Positions 1 to 12,380 of a stretch of DNA of 64,000 nt are shown here, piece by piece. The translations under genes and the position numbers were made by a program. Every line of letters starts with the position of its first letter. The first letter of the stretch is position 1. The DNA comes from Monomorium pharaonis (Eukaryota > Arthropoda > Insecta > Hymenoptera > Formicidae): contig NC_050472.1 in assembly GCF_013373865.1 (NCBI RefSeq), forward strand, positions 25,217,138-25,281,137, given 5' to 3'. The notes below the pieces were generated by a model. That model was not told the DNA's origin. It saw nothing but the letters and a program-made list of their open reading frames with translations, and searched no databases.

Positions 1-1908
1 TAATAAAAGGAGACGAGCGGTAACTGCGCGCGGTCGATGCCTTCTGAATTATGCAAAATCAACGAGTCAGACCCGTGTCAGCGGGACGAATGTTCGGAAC
101 TGCGACGTTTCCACTTCTCCCGTTGAAACGAAAGATCCGTGCGCGCATCCGCGCTCTTTCGATTTAACCATGGAATCCGATCATAGCGTAGTAACCAGTA
201 ATAATAACTTTATTATTATTTTAGCGGTTATTAAGCGTAACATCACTTAATATTAATAATTGTAACATTTTGATAAAATAATTACTGTACGTGTTTAATA
301 TTGTTAATTATTGTTACTTGTTAATTATGAATTGTTTTGCAATATTCAAGTCCATGTGCATTTAATATTACACTTGAGAAAGTAACAAAACTGACCTATT
401 AAAAAATGGATTACGTTACTTTATCGCTTCTAATAATTGGGCTCTATAGTATTTAACTCGTATAAAACTTGTCGCAGATCCTCGAGGCGCGATTTCGTGA
501 ATTCACGCGAAACTGAAATCCCGGTTATTAAGATTGTAATACGACCTCCGCCTTCTTCTCTTTAAGCATCATAAATAGCAGTTCTTTCGCGATCCCTTGT
601 TCGCCGAATATTTTATTTAACTGCAAGGGAGGTTTTACTCCAAAATCGAGGCGGAACAAAATTGCAACGTATTTGTATCTTTAAAACCAGAAAGCATCTT
701 TACGTTAATTAAAAATTTTATAATTACATTGTAATCGCATAAATGTAACATCATTAAAGTTATAAATGTTACAATTATTAATATTATTTGATGTTACAGT
801 TGCGTGAACGATGCGTTTTGCAATATGTAACGTTATACAGGTAGGAAGGAAAAGTGAGTGAGTAAGAGAAAGAAAGAGAGAGAGAGAGAGAGAGGGATGA
901 ATTTTATGAAAATGAATAACTCTTTAAGATACAGAAAAAAAGCATTTTCAACCTCGAGGTTACATTTTCCAAGGATTTTTCTAAGAATTTTTCCGAGCTT
1001 TATTCTTCGCGTTCACAATGCGATCTTGCGCCATTGCCCGAAAGAAAACGAGTTAAGCAAGGGAACGCGCAGGAATAAGTGCATAAAGAACAAGGTATGA
1101 GTTTAGCAAAGCATACTGCGTTCTCGTTACGCGTGACAGATGTGTTCTTGAGGACCGTTGAAATCGCATAAATGGAATCCTATTTTCTGCGCGTATCTCC
1201 CCAACCGTGGAACGAGTCTTATCTCCAAATGTTATTTCCGTATATTACAAAGAGAAACTCGATATTGTTAGCACAAAGCCGAATCCCAAGTATCCGACCA
1301 TTTTTACATTTCTGTTTGACTCTCGTGATTCCTCGATCGAATAAAAGGAATCATAACATCTGCATATAAAATTGATATTACCAGGGTTTCTCTCTTTTTT
1401 TTTTTTCTAAAAAATAAATGTATATTTTTTACTATAAATACCGATTTCGAATTTATACGAAAAATATGTTATCCTTTAAAATCTTATTATAAAGGACACC
1501 ACAGAAGTTTATATAAATTTTATTTTATCTTGCGTATTTTATTTACATGGCGTTCAATCGTATTTATATTTGATGAAAACAGCATAAATAACGCACACGT
1601 ATAACATATTACTTTTGTTGTGTTAAACGAATCGCCGCTTCAACCCGAAAATTGTATTGCCTCGGAGAGATCCGCAGCGTAAATTTCCATGACGATTTTA
1701 CGATTCTACTGGTAGAGGGATTAACATTTTGGCGAACCTAATCTCTCCTAAGTCCGCCAACATTCGCGACGGTTTCAGCAGTCCTTTCCTGCACTGGGTA
1801 ATAATACAGGTACGTTGTTTCATTTTCCTGTCTCTCCCTTTATTACTTTCCGCGGAAACAAATGTTTCGAAATAACTATCAGTCGCGACGTGTTACCTTT
1901 TGTTGCCG
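1..1908. other. Unique non-coding left flank
   Basis: AT-rich sequence with no credible exon. The short open frames at 858-1100 and 1172-1369 have no recognisable domain, and the first begins in a GA microsatellite. It is present once, whereas everything from 1909 to 11956 is repeated later. The second copy begins directly after the scaffold gap, so this flank may be missing from it only because that contig starts there. Confidence 0.7.
875..895 (+). repeat. (AG)10 microsatellite
   Basis: Uninterrupted AG dinucleotide run inside a purine-rich stretch (about 841-900). Confidence 0.9.
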
Positions 1909-2396
1909 TTAGCCTCTTTTTCCATCCTTCTCATTACGTCCCTCCCACTTTCTCGTTGCCACCCTCCCGTAACTAAGAGGTCTCGGTTGCCGCTCTAAAC
2001 TCGAGTAAAAGCCCGGAGGACCGAGCGTGAGTAGGTACCTATCTCTTGCGGGATGCGATTTCGTAAATTCAAGTAAAACTAAGATCCGTGTAAACCTAAT
2101 CTTCTTAAACGAAGTCCAAATCGTAAAGTCTCGAGCACCCGCCGCCGGCTGGTGCTGCATCGCCGCTCGCGCTCTGGAATAAAAAGGGCGGCGGGAGCGG
2201 TGAATAGTAGAACGTGGGGTGGACTCGGCTATACTCGGGTAAGGACGAGAGGGGGATGAGTACTAAAACGCGATTATATCGCGGCGTGTCGGTACCGCTT
2301 GGGCTTAAGAACGAGAGGAGAGGAACGAGAGAAGCCTCGTTCTCGAAGTACGCGCGCCAGCGAGGACGACAATAATTTCGTATTAAAACGGTTCTT

Positions 2397-3420
2397 GTGG
2401 ATTACACATTTCCCGCCTCCGACATTTCCGTCCATCCGTTTCCCTCTCATCCCATCCTCCCTTTTTGCTCACGTCATTTGCAGATAATGCGGATACGATC
2501 TCCCGCTTTTTCCTCCCCTTTCCTCCCCCTCCCCTTCCGTTTCTCCCATGCGCTGTTTTCCCTTCTCGTCTCTTTTCGGCGAGAAGGCTTTCTTCGAAGA
2601 AAAGAAGACACTTCATCTCTCTCCTCTAATACCTTTCACCTCCTAACGGTTATTCTCATTCTCGTTATTTTACTTGAGCCACGCGAGAGACTTCTGTTTC
2701 TCATTGCTTTTTTACTTCACGTTCGCGAAGAAGGGCGACCGGAAGAAAATAGAACGCTTAAGCGACTCTGCATTATAACAATATTTTTTTGTCGTATTTA
2801 TACAAAACCACCACGGGGTTGTATTCCACGATATATTTGGCGAACATATTCCGCGTTCTTCGCGGGATGATGCAAGCGCGATCTTCCCTCTTTTCTTCCT
2901 CCTCTCCTCTCTACAATATAGAAACAAAACTGACATTTTGTCGGATTTCGGGCACGCACCAAAGAAAATCTCATCTCTTCTATTCGTTGAAATTTTCGAG
3001 TTACTTTACTCGGTAAACACGGCGAGTAAAAAGTTGTCGTGGCGTTGCATAACACGTTCCAATTTTACATTAAAAGAGTCGCGGTCCGCCGCGAAAATAT
3101 GATCCCCTTCTTCCCCCCTCCTGTCTTTGGATTTCCCTCTTTTTGCATCGTGCTTCTCGTGGATGATACAAATACGATCCTCTTTCGCGCAGCACGCTGC
3201 TTTTCCGCCGTCTCGCGACGTGTCGCTGCCTTTCTTTTGCCTCGCGACGGACTTCCTTCCAGCCGGAAACTTTTTCTTTTGTGGCTTTCTCCCTCTGTCC
3301 TCTCATCTTTTTCCCTTTTTTTTCTGCACTCTCTTCGATGTGCGGCACGTCGCGTCTCATTATTCTTATTTCACGCTTCTACCTCGTTTCCCGAAGAACT
3401 TTTCGCGCGAGTTAGTATAG
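2397..3420 (+). other. Strand-asymmetric pyrimidine-rich tract (copy A)
   Basis: About 1 kb in which the + strand is strongly enriched in C and T, with CCTCC and TTTTTC runs. It produces long open frames on both strands rich in S, F, L and R, which are composition artefacts. The same tract recurs in copy B at about 18371-19393. Function unknown. Confidence 0.6.
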
Positions 3421-3884
3421 ATATGAGTTTCCGCTCTTATCTCGTTCTATATATATGCACACAGCAGTGTGCAAACAGCTGGAAACAAGAGGACCAAAGG
3501 AGAAATGGTAACTACGTTGGGAGAATGTTAAAAGCTGATATCGTGAGATTGCGGCGAGATTATCGCTCGATCGCGCGGATATTGCCAATCCCGCGTTCGT
3601 AGGAGGTTAATTTTATTTGTATTCTCCCACACCCTTTGCGGCGTATTTTCGTTATCTTCTAAATGAACACCTAATATTAATTAATTTTGATTACGTTCTA
3701 TTAATTTAATTACGGTATTATTATTCATAGGAGAAACATACTCATTGACTGGAATTTATATTATTGGTGGGTGAACGATTAATTCTCTTGTTTAATTATT
3801 AAAACGTGATACGTATGATGCAACACGATTGTATTGCAAATGAATTATCAGACGCGATGGCGGAAGCTGCATGAAACCAGCGTG

Positions 3885-3886
<2 letters not shown>

Positions 3887-3925
<39 letters not shown>
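3887..3925 (+). repeat. (TC)n microsatellite, copy A
   Basis: Perfect TC run. In copy B (19860-19899) it carries an extra C that breaks the phase. Confidence 0.9.
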
Positions 3926-3928
<3 letters not shown>

Positions 3929-4346
3929 GTTTTTACATCTTTTAATTAATATTTAAAATTAAATGGACTTTATTATCGCTTCAACCATCGGGAAAATAGA
4001 TTGTTGCCCAGTATTCAGTGGATCAACGTCTTGCTTTCTTTTTAAGCTAGAAGCCAGATTGAAATCATTCACGCAATTAACTGAATTTTTTGTACTTCCA
4101 GCGTGGGAAGATTGTAAAAACGGGTCTTCGTCAGGAGGGAAAGTCCCAGCTTCCGGCTACAAAACTCGCGTCTTTACTACACGCGCACGCGAGCGTCTTC
4201 AATCTCAATCCTCTCTTTCTCCTCTCAAAAAAGCGTTTACATGTAAACGAGAAACGCATTCCCTTCCGCGAGCAGCTTCATTCAACAATTTCGCGAACTC
4301 ACACATATACTATCACGGTGCTTGTTGACATACGAGAGGAAATGAG

Positions 4347-4350
<4 letters not shown>

Positions 4351-4420
<70 letters not shown>
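4351..4420 (+). repeat. (AG)35 microsatellite, copy A
   Basis: The longest dinucleotide run in the window. The counterpart in copy B (about 20324-20392) is interrupted by GGA and differs slightly in length, as expected for alleles or for long-read errors. Confidence 0.95.
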
Positions 4421-4425
<5 letters not shown>

Positions 4426-4756
4426 TCGCTCCGTTTTTATTCTTTCGCTTCTAGATAATGCAGAAACGATCCTCACTCGCTCCTTTCTGCCTCTTTTTTT
4501 TCTCCACCGGTATCTCTCGCCTTCGTACTTACCCTCTACCTTTACCAACCCCCTTTACGAGGGACTTCTTTGCCGAGATAGCGTGGACCTTTCCTCCCGC
4601 GGTTCCTTTATTCCTTTGATAGTCGCCACTTCCTATCGATGGTCTTATTTTTCTCGTTATCATTCCCTTGGACTTCTCTTCCTCACCGTCTCTCTAGTCG
4701 CCGCTCTCTTTTTTTTATTCCCATCTCCGTAAGCATTAATACGGATGTCTTCTGTG

Positions 4757-4760
<4 letters not shown>

Positions 4761-4800
<40 letters not shown>

Positions 4801-4801
4801 A
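4761..4801 (+). repeat. Compound (CT)14(GT)n microsatellite, copy A
   Basis: A CT run changes directly into GT. The counterpart at about 20730-20769 has one CT fewer. Confidence 0.9.
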
Positions 4802-4940
4802 TGTTTTTAGATCCCTGTCGTTTTTCCAGCATGTTCTTGCGTCCCTTAAATTCTGGTCGTTTTTGTCAGCACCGAGTGTATAACGAACGCTTGCGTTTGG
4901 ATCTCTCTGTTTAGAGAACTGTATAAATATCCGATTCGAG

Positions 4941-4969
4941 TTACACACAATAGGTATTATTGTGTGTAA
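4941..4969. repeat. 12-bp perfect inverted repeat, copy A
   Basis: Arms TTACACACAATA (4941-4952) and its reverse complement (4958-4969) are separated by five bases. It is conserved unchanged in copy B at 20910-20938. It could form a small hairpin or be a dyad protein site, and nothing nearby indicates which. Confidence 0.75.
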
Positions 4970-6021
4970 TATTGCGATAGAGTATGGAAGTGCATACCCT
5001 CGACAATCAAATTTTTTTAGTGGAGAATAACTAGGCAGCCGAGAATAACGGAACTTTTAAAAGTACCGTAGAGACCAATGGAAAACATTACGAAGACACG
5101 CGATCTCAAACTAAATGACGCCCGATTCTATCGAGAAAATCGAAGGAAGATTCTCCTCATTTCTCATCTACCTTTTTACCAACGCGAACTCATTTCGCCC
5201 TTAATTTTTTTATTTTATTTTAAAGACTACTTTTTATGGAGTGAATTGTAGTTAACTGAAGTCATTTTATTATCTTGGTATTGATAATAAAAATTGTTGG
5301 CATTTTTTTTTTTGTAAGCATCAAACTCTGTGATATTTATCGATAACTACAATTATTTTGTGATTTGAGAAATTAAATATCTTTCTTGTATGTTTCATCA
5401 GATTTATGCTAATTTAAATAATTAATTCTATTAATTTAAATTGTATTGGACGTCGGATATCATCGATTATTAAGTACCAGATTATGCGCTAATCTTCTTA
5501 AGGGGAACAACAGCCGCGAGCTATCATCTTGATTCCCTTTTTCCTTCTTCTCCCCGGTAATTACAGGAGTTCGCTCCCGCCCTTTCCTACTCGTTGCTTT
5601 ATCCTCTTGTAAAACACCGCTGTGAAATAAACAGCTCGCTTTCCGCTCGGCGTCGCGTCGTTCCGGAAGTTAAAACCGAGCCGGCCGGTTCCGCCGAGTT
5701 TCCGCCGTAAATACACTCCAAGGCTCGACCGAAATTTAGCACGCGGCCGAGCGCAAGGAAAATTTAAGGTGGTCCTTTCCCGGATGGACCCTCTCGCACG
5801 ATGTTGTTTTACGAATTCGGTTTCGTTAAGCGATTATTCGGGAAAGCCGCAAATCTCTTTTCTTATTTTTTTATTGCAATATCTTACTGGAAGAATTAAT
5901 AATTTTTTAATATTTTTATAATGTCAAACGAATTTTTATTTAATTTTTTTTATAACGTGTGAATATTATTACGGTTTTCATTTTAGCGTTTTTACTTTAT
6001 CTTTTATTTCATACATTTTCT

Positions 6022-6028
<7 letters not shown>

Positions 6029-6065
<37 letters not shown>
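6029..6065 (+). repeat. (TC)n microsatellite, copy A
   Basis: TC run in a pyrimidine-rich stretch. The copy B counterpart is at about 21999-22033. Confidence 0.9.
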
Positions 6066-6070
<5 letters not shown>

Positions 6071-9000
6071 GTAATATTTTATATATTATATCTGTTTCTG
6101 TATTTTTTGATCATGCTTTTGTCCTTTTCCTCCACATTCTCTTTACTACCTCTTTAACGGTTCACGTTATACGATTTTTTATACTCTTTACCTGCTACTT
6201 TTGCTTAAGCCCTTTTTCTACTTTTCCATTCGAGCTATTTTACCCTTCACTACCGTATCTATTTCTCTCTCTCGTTTTCGGACGTACTTCGGAATACCGT
6301 CGGAAAACGAATGCCGTTCTCGACGTCGTCCTTCTCTCGCACACCTCGGCTAATTCCAGTCTTCGACCTACGAATCGTACATCCGATTGCCCACCTTTTT
6401 CCACGCGGCTCCCATTGGTATCAAGATTCCGATATCCGAATCACCGGCGTACCTCAGGGTCTCCTTTTATCTTCGGAGGACGCGGGTCAAATGAACGACC
6501 TTTGGTAGCCATAGGATTAGAGGCTTTTTTGTCTTTACCCCGACATTTTTATTTCTTGCACTTGGAACAAATCGACAGAGAAAGAGAGAAAGAGAAATAG
6601 AGAAAGAAGGAACGAATGGTTGGTTCATTTAAGGATACATATGCATGTGCGTGTTTAAAGTTTAGTGTAGTTTGCCAACAAATAAGCGCAACGAATTAGA
6701 TGTAATGATATGAGCATTGTTTTCGACAATGGTACAACGACTCGACTAGACTCTGAAGAAAACGCGCTTGCGTTTGCTATTCCACTGCTCCGAAGTTTCC
6801 ATCGAGCAATGCAAACATTCCATAACTTTTAATGAATACTTGAAATGGCAAAAATGCTATGCCAATTCTTCGGTATATTTATCGACAGTAATTTATTTAT
6901 AGAATTTTCACCAGATCAATTAAATATCTTAAAAATTAACTTGTTTTGCTTTGCAAGTTTATAACTCTACAAAGACGTTAAATAAAATTTTAGATCGTGT
7001 GTGTTTATATTAATAATAATTTTTATAATTTTATCCATCTTTATCTTGGCTCAGGCTGTAAAAGATAACGAAAGTATTATTCTGGAAATTTATTTGAAAG
7101 TCTTTTTACGATTTCTTTTTAAAGCACGAATTTATGCATTTACAGTCCGGGACATTAGGATAATTCTTGCGATCGTTCCCTTCCCTTCGAATGTCTTTAA
7201 CGTGACGCGTTTGTGTATAACATAAGACGAGATAAGGTCTCGAGGATATTTTCCTTGGCGTAATGCACAGTACTCACGACGAAAAATCATTTTTCCATGG
7301 GAACTGCCGCGGTTATCGGGAATAGCGGCACGAGCGGTCGAAGCACGCTCGAACGAATGTGAATGAAAGAGGGAGAAAGAGAAAGAGAAATTTTCTTTCG
7401 ACTGAGTGGTCACGATTAAACGCCGCCATTACGTACAGAGGCAGTGAAAAGAATCAGGAGAGTAACGTCGAGATTGCGAATTGACATGCGAAACTTGCTT
7501 CACGTTAAGCGCGAGCATAATATTTGGTGATCGCTTTGGCGCGATACACTTGCAAGGAACGTTTTTAGGTGAATACAGCATAGAAATGTATTAATAATTA
7601 CATTTATACGTTAAATAAAAAGAAAATCATATTGTGTCGATAGAAAATATGAATGAGCGATTGTAAGTGCAAATTACATTGTAATTTTACGAAATGTGAC
7701 AAAAATGCACGAGCATAAAAGGAAACTTATCATTTTTAATTTGCTATGAATTAACAGTATTTTCTTTTATCCGTTATGTTTCTTTCTTTGAACCATTGGA
7801 AATATTTCACCGGATATTTAAATTATAAAAATGCGTCCCTATTATAAACCATTAAATTTGCGTATCTCTCTTCGTTCATAGTAAAGATTTCAAAAATGCG
7901 TGCATTTAAAAAATGCGTATTTGTAAAGTCACCGATGAAAGCTTTTAAAGCATATTTTCATCATATGATTTAAATAAAGATAGCAACAGGGTTGCATCAG
8001 GTTTTACATTTTTTTATCAGTTTGTAATTATTGAAAAAAATTGATACTTTTTTGCAAGTTATATGCATTTCAAAATATAGAAATTTTTGCTGAGTTAATT
8101 TAAATTTATAAATATTTAAATTCAAACGTGTTTGATGTTATTCAATTAAGATATTGTTGTTAAAAAAAGTAATTTTTTTATTGCAATTTATTTAGAAAAG
8201 GAATATTCTACGGCTTATCAAAAAATCTATCGATTACATGTAAGTCATTCCAAAATATATGCATACCCATACATAAAATTTAAGCGATGCCATAAATATA
8301 ATTTACAAGTCCTCTGAAGTCGCGTACGGGCATGTAACTCTCTGTACTATGACGGAACTTCTTATGGTATGGTGTTATGCGACAGCGCAGTGGCATTCAT
8401 TTTTCACGCTCCGCAAGTCATCATCGCGACGCGGAATTTTCCGCTGCCGCGTTTCGCGATCTCTCGCCGCGCGCGTATGAAAAGGAGGACGCGCGGTAAT
8501 GGAAAAGTACACCGCGGGGACTCGGCCGTTACGTCGTCAGTCGGGTTGTAAAGAGGAAGAAAATCCCTACAGTAGTGCGACGTGTGCGGACTCGTTTACA
8601 GACGCGACATTTCGTCGCGTCGTCGTCTATCTGGAAAAAGAAGGTCGTCGTCCCGCCCTTTCGCGAATCGCGTCGGGACAAGCAGCGTGCATTCCTGCCC
8701 CGATGCATTCGTCATTTTCTCTTCTGCCGTCGTTACGACCCGTCGCCGTCGTAACCCTTTCTTTTACGACACCGGACGGTTTATCGAGCTGGGCTCGTCT
8801 TTCGGCAAGTTGAAAGCGGCACCGCATGAGACGCTTTTTCGTCTGTTACCACCATCACTTTTTCAGACGTATATAATCTTCGGCGGGTATTCCCGACGTA
8901 TTTCTCGCCCGCTCTCGTCTCAGCGTGAATAGCGTTTAATCCGACACGATGAATTCTCAGTGCACGTGGCTTGATAATGCACACCGTACATTTGCATTAT

Positions 9001-9724
9001 CGTAGGATTGCTGTTTCTATTTTTTACGTTACTTCGAAACACAATTTCAGTAGTTGTAATTCCAACGCTTTCCTTTTCCAATACTTCGGACTCCGATCGA
9101 ACATATTCGTCACCATAAAAAAAAGAAAACATTACAAGAATTTAATTAAATAATATTTTTAACGTATCTAATTCTCCGTGACGCAACAAATCGCGCGATT
9201 TACTTTCTATTACACGAATTTTCCATTACTGCTCTTACGAAAGCTATTTATTTTTGGAACTCATCCGTGATAACATGTTCGTCGCTGAATCTGTTAAAAC
9301 CGACGATTTTTAGTAAAATTTGAAATGGAACGGTGAATTTATTAATATTCGACGATTTTAGTAGTTATAAAAAATTGCAAATTTAATCTATGCATACGCG
9401 AAAGTTCTAATTTATAATTTAAATTTTCTATTTTATTGCACTTTCTATTCTATTACGTATAATATAAAAAAATAAAGAAACACTAATATAGAACACGTGT
9501 AATTGCGTTGATATGTATTTTATCTTTTTTTTTTTTTCACATATTGTTCGCGACTTATGAATATCTCGTGCGAAACGCATGTGTGTCATATCGCACGCTG
9601 GAATTATATATCCGTTTGATATTTCAAAACCGTTACGTTTTCCCGAATTGTATTTGGACTACATTGATATCTCCACGCATGACAGACCCTCTTCAATGTT
9701 TTTATTTATAGCGCATCGTCACTT

Positions 9725-10640
9725 TTAATTGGACGCGTTAGTTTTCGGCTCGCGCGCTACCTGCTTTGTTTTCCTCCGCTAGCGGACAGAGAAAAAATCT
9801 GACCTCGGCGCGTTTCTACTCGCGGTCTTGTGTTTTCTGCCGTGCGTAATTTGGCCGGTGGCCGGCCGTCCGATCCGCGCACTCTGTTTTCCATTCGTAC
9901 GTGCCAGACAGCTTTTGTTAACCATGGGCCGAAACGCCACGTATTTTTCTTCTCGCGCGCGCGCGCGAACGTCAGTGTTCGCTTTCGCCCGGCGCGTTTA
10001 CGCGCGCGCGACGCGCGCTTTCAAGAGTGATAGTTTCCGACAAGCAAGCGATGAATGAACGAATCACCGTGAGACAGATGAAATAATAGTAGCTCATTCG
10101 CGTTTTCTTTCGCTCCGCCACGGAAACTTTTTTTCCGACTCGACTCTCGGGGAAGATTTTTCTCGCTTTGACGGCACGTTCCTTCCACCGACGTGTTCGA
10201 GCGCGCGCGCTCTTTCCGAGACGACAAGGCGCGTAGCTTTTTTCATCCGGCCGAATCCTCCGTCTCTAACGCAATGCACGGTTTCTCTATCATCTTCCCT
10301 CAAGTCCTTACCCTTCTCATCACCGTCGAGATGTATACGAACGCCAGCTTAAATCCTCCGGCTTTACCGTCATTCCTCCCTGCCGTTCGTGCCGCGCGAT
10401 GTAGCTATTCCGCTTATTCCCGCTTTCATCGCTGCTCGAATTGGCGTTCCTTCTATCCCTGGCGCGCGCTTTACGTTCCGCGTAGATTTCCCGCAGCTCC
10501 TTCGAAGGGTGAGATATCCGTCGATACGGCTGGAGAATGACCGCGATAAAACGCCTATACGCGGGCGCCGTATTCGTCGGCGAAAGAAAGTTCGGAGTTT
10601 CTCGAAGGGGCGAAATATTTTATATCGCGTCTCTCACATT
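9725..10640. other. CpG-dense block, copy A
   Basis: Rich in CG dinucleotides, with a GC run at about 9954-9967 that is two bases shorter in copy B. All five substitutions found between the two copies lie here. Blocks of this kind can be promoters, enhancers or simply unmethylated CpG-rich DNA. No exon or splice structure is recognisable. The counterpart is at about 25693-26606. Confidence 0.5.
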
Positions 10641-11956
10641 GGCGCATTTTCTGTCCTACAAGCACTTTCCATTTTGCAGTTTCCATTTCAATACATTATA
10701 TGCTAGAGAAAAGAGGGAAAATGTAACCGATGATTTTTTTCTTGGAGAAAAAATATATTAGCCTTTTAGAATTAAAATTTAGATGCAATTAGTGTCCTTT
10801 TTAACAACATGTTATTTTGTTATTACAAGCAATAATCTTCTTCATAAAGAACGTGACATTACATATCTTGTCTGCACCTAAAATTTATACAAATTTTCTC
10901 GCTGTCTCTACTTTTTCTTCTTACTCTTCCTTTATTGGAGAAATTATATATTTAATAAAACTAGTTTTGTTTGTCACATTTACATATTACATATTTTTCA
11001 CACTCTTCGCCAATTTTTAGAGAGATTACTGTAAGATAATATTAATGTCTTCCCTTTTTTCTTCCTCTTGTTTTTACTTGACCGACCACTCTTCCTTTCC
11101 TCCTATTTCTCATATTTCTTTTTCATGTTCAGTCAAGTTAATAAATGCAGATTTTGAACTCGAACTCCGTACTTTTTTTTCCTCAAGCTTTTTCTTTTGT
11201 TTATTTTAGCCACCCTCTTGTTTCTCCTCCGCATTTTCTTTCCCTCGTTCCTCTGTTTATGCAAACGACGGGCTTTGCGGTCTCCCATCATCGCATTTCC
11301 CTTGAACTTCCATTCCTGGATCAACGTAAACATTTGCGAAAATATTATTGCGATAATGGGCGAGTCGTAAAACGTAAATCATCAAACACTTTGTCCTGAT
11401 TTTCTCTTTCTATAATTTGTTTGGTAATTGCGGTTGATTGCTATCCCTACAGAGTAAAGTGTACAGAGTGAAATAGCGCATGCTAAATAAATGTAAATGA
11501 AAAGAAACGGATTCGTTTCCCTTTCTTTCTCGTTATCTTTCGCACGTGACGCAAGTAGCCACATCCGCGAATTGACAGCAAGTACGTATTAAAATTAGCG
11601 TCGCCGACAGTGCAATCCATTAACGCTATTGTCGATCGGGGCGCGAATTATCAAATCACGCCGCATTCGGCGCAATAACGTTTATTATTCTCCGCAGATG
11701 CACACGCGCTCGGCTCGCCATTGTGGCGTAATGCGTAATGCCGGTCCCGTCGCACGCGAATCAGATCGAAATCATCATCGGCCGCGCCGATTAAACGATC
11801 GCTTTGTTGCGCCGTTATATATGCATTAATAATAATAACGCAGTAGCCCGCCGTCGGAACCCCCGTGTCAGCGCGGCGGATCCCATATTGCTCGCCTCGA
11901 TATATAATATCACGGCCGCCCCCTCTGCCCATTGTGCTCGCGCGAGTGTTCGGCGA

Positions 11957-12120
11957 GGGTGTGTGAAGTTGGCACCCCTATGGTACAAAATCGTAGTTCT
12001 GTTAAGAGTTCTGGATTATTCAGAACTAAAGGAAGAGTTCCTGATAGGTTTAAAAAGAGTTCCGTTCGTTATAACATGGAACTCACACTTTGAAAAATGG
12101 GGGTGCCAACTTCACACCTA
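11957..12120 (+). repeat. Left terminal block, a nested hairpin of ~165 bp
   Basis: Bounded by GTGTGAAGTTGGCACCCC (from about 11961) and its inverted form at about 12099-12117. The outermost end of the element is therefore itself a small unit with inverted ends, similar in size and form to a MITE. The interior carries repeated AGTTC-type motifs. An inverted copy lies at 17234-17382. Confidence 0.85.
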
Positions 12121-12380
12121 AAATCAGCACCGAATAGTTCTAAATAATTCATTTGATTTCTTTTGACGAGTACTAGAGTTCCTGATATAAAATTTTTTTT
12201 TCCATTTTTCAAAAAAATTACAAAAAATAAAAAAAAATTAATATTAAGCAGGAATAGTTCTGAATAGTGTATTTGATTCCTTTCGACGAGTTCTAGAGTT
12301 CCTGATAAATAAAAACATCAAATCTTTATAATTGTTTAAAAAATCACCATCGAAAGTTATAACATCATTAGCAGTGGCAA
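12121..12380 (+). repeat. Left subterminal region with 120-bp-spaced repeats
   Basis: Two related segments (about 12131-12187 and 12251-12307) share a pattern of GAATAGTTCT, then TTTGATT, then GACGAG, then AGAGTTCCTGATA. The last motif also occurs at 12034-12046 in the terminal block. AT-rich spacers separate them. The inverted equivalent is at 17037-17233. Confidence 0.75.

Larger units (their letters stand above)
1909..11956 (+). repeat. Copy A of a ~10-kb near-identical duplicated segment
   Basis: This segment is collinear with 17883-27922 over its full length, and the offset only drifts between about 15974 and 15964 bases. Differences seen are mostly one-base indels (for example near 2055, 2231, 2288, 4248 and 8175), microsatellite length changes, and five substitutions at 9800, 9898, 10017, 10255 and 10368. 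It has no recognisable gene: open frames are low-complexity pyrimidine-rich translations (for example 3039-3602) or fall in CpG-rich DNA. At 11956 the similarity ends where a mobile element begins. It is probably one allele of a heterozygous locus placed in series with the other. A true tandem duplication is the alternative. Confidence 0.9.

Noticed and set aside
3039..3602. 187-codon open frame (and its twin at 19012-19575)
   Set aside because: It lies in a pyrimidine-rich tract, overlaps open frames on both strands, has no domain, and consists mainly of S, F, R and L. A composition artefact.
5959..6600. 213-codon open frame with an SLSLSL run
   Set aside because: It reads through a TC microsatellite and T-rich DNA. 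In copy B the same frame is broken by the microsatellite length change.
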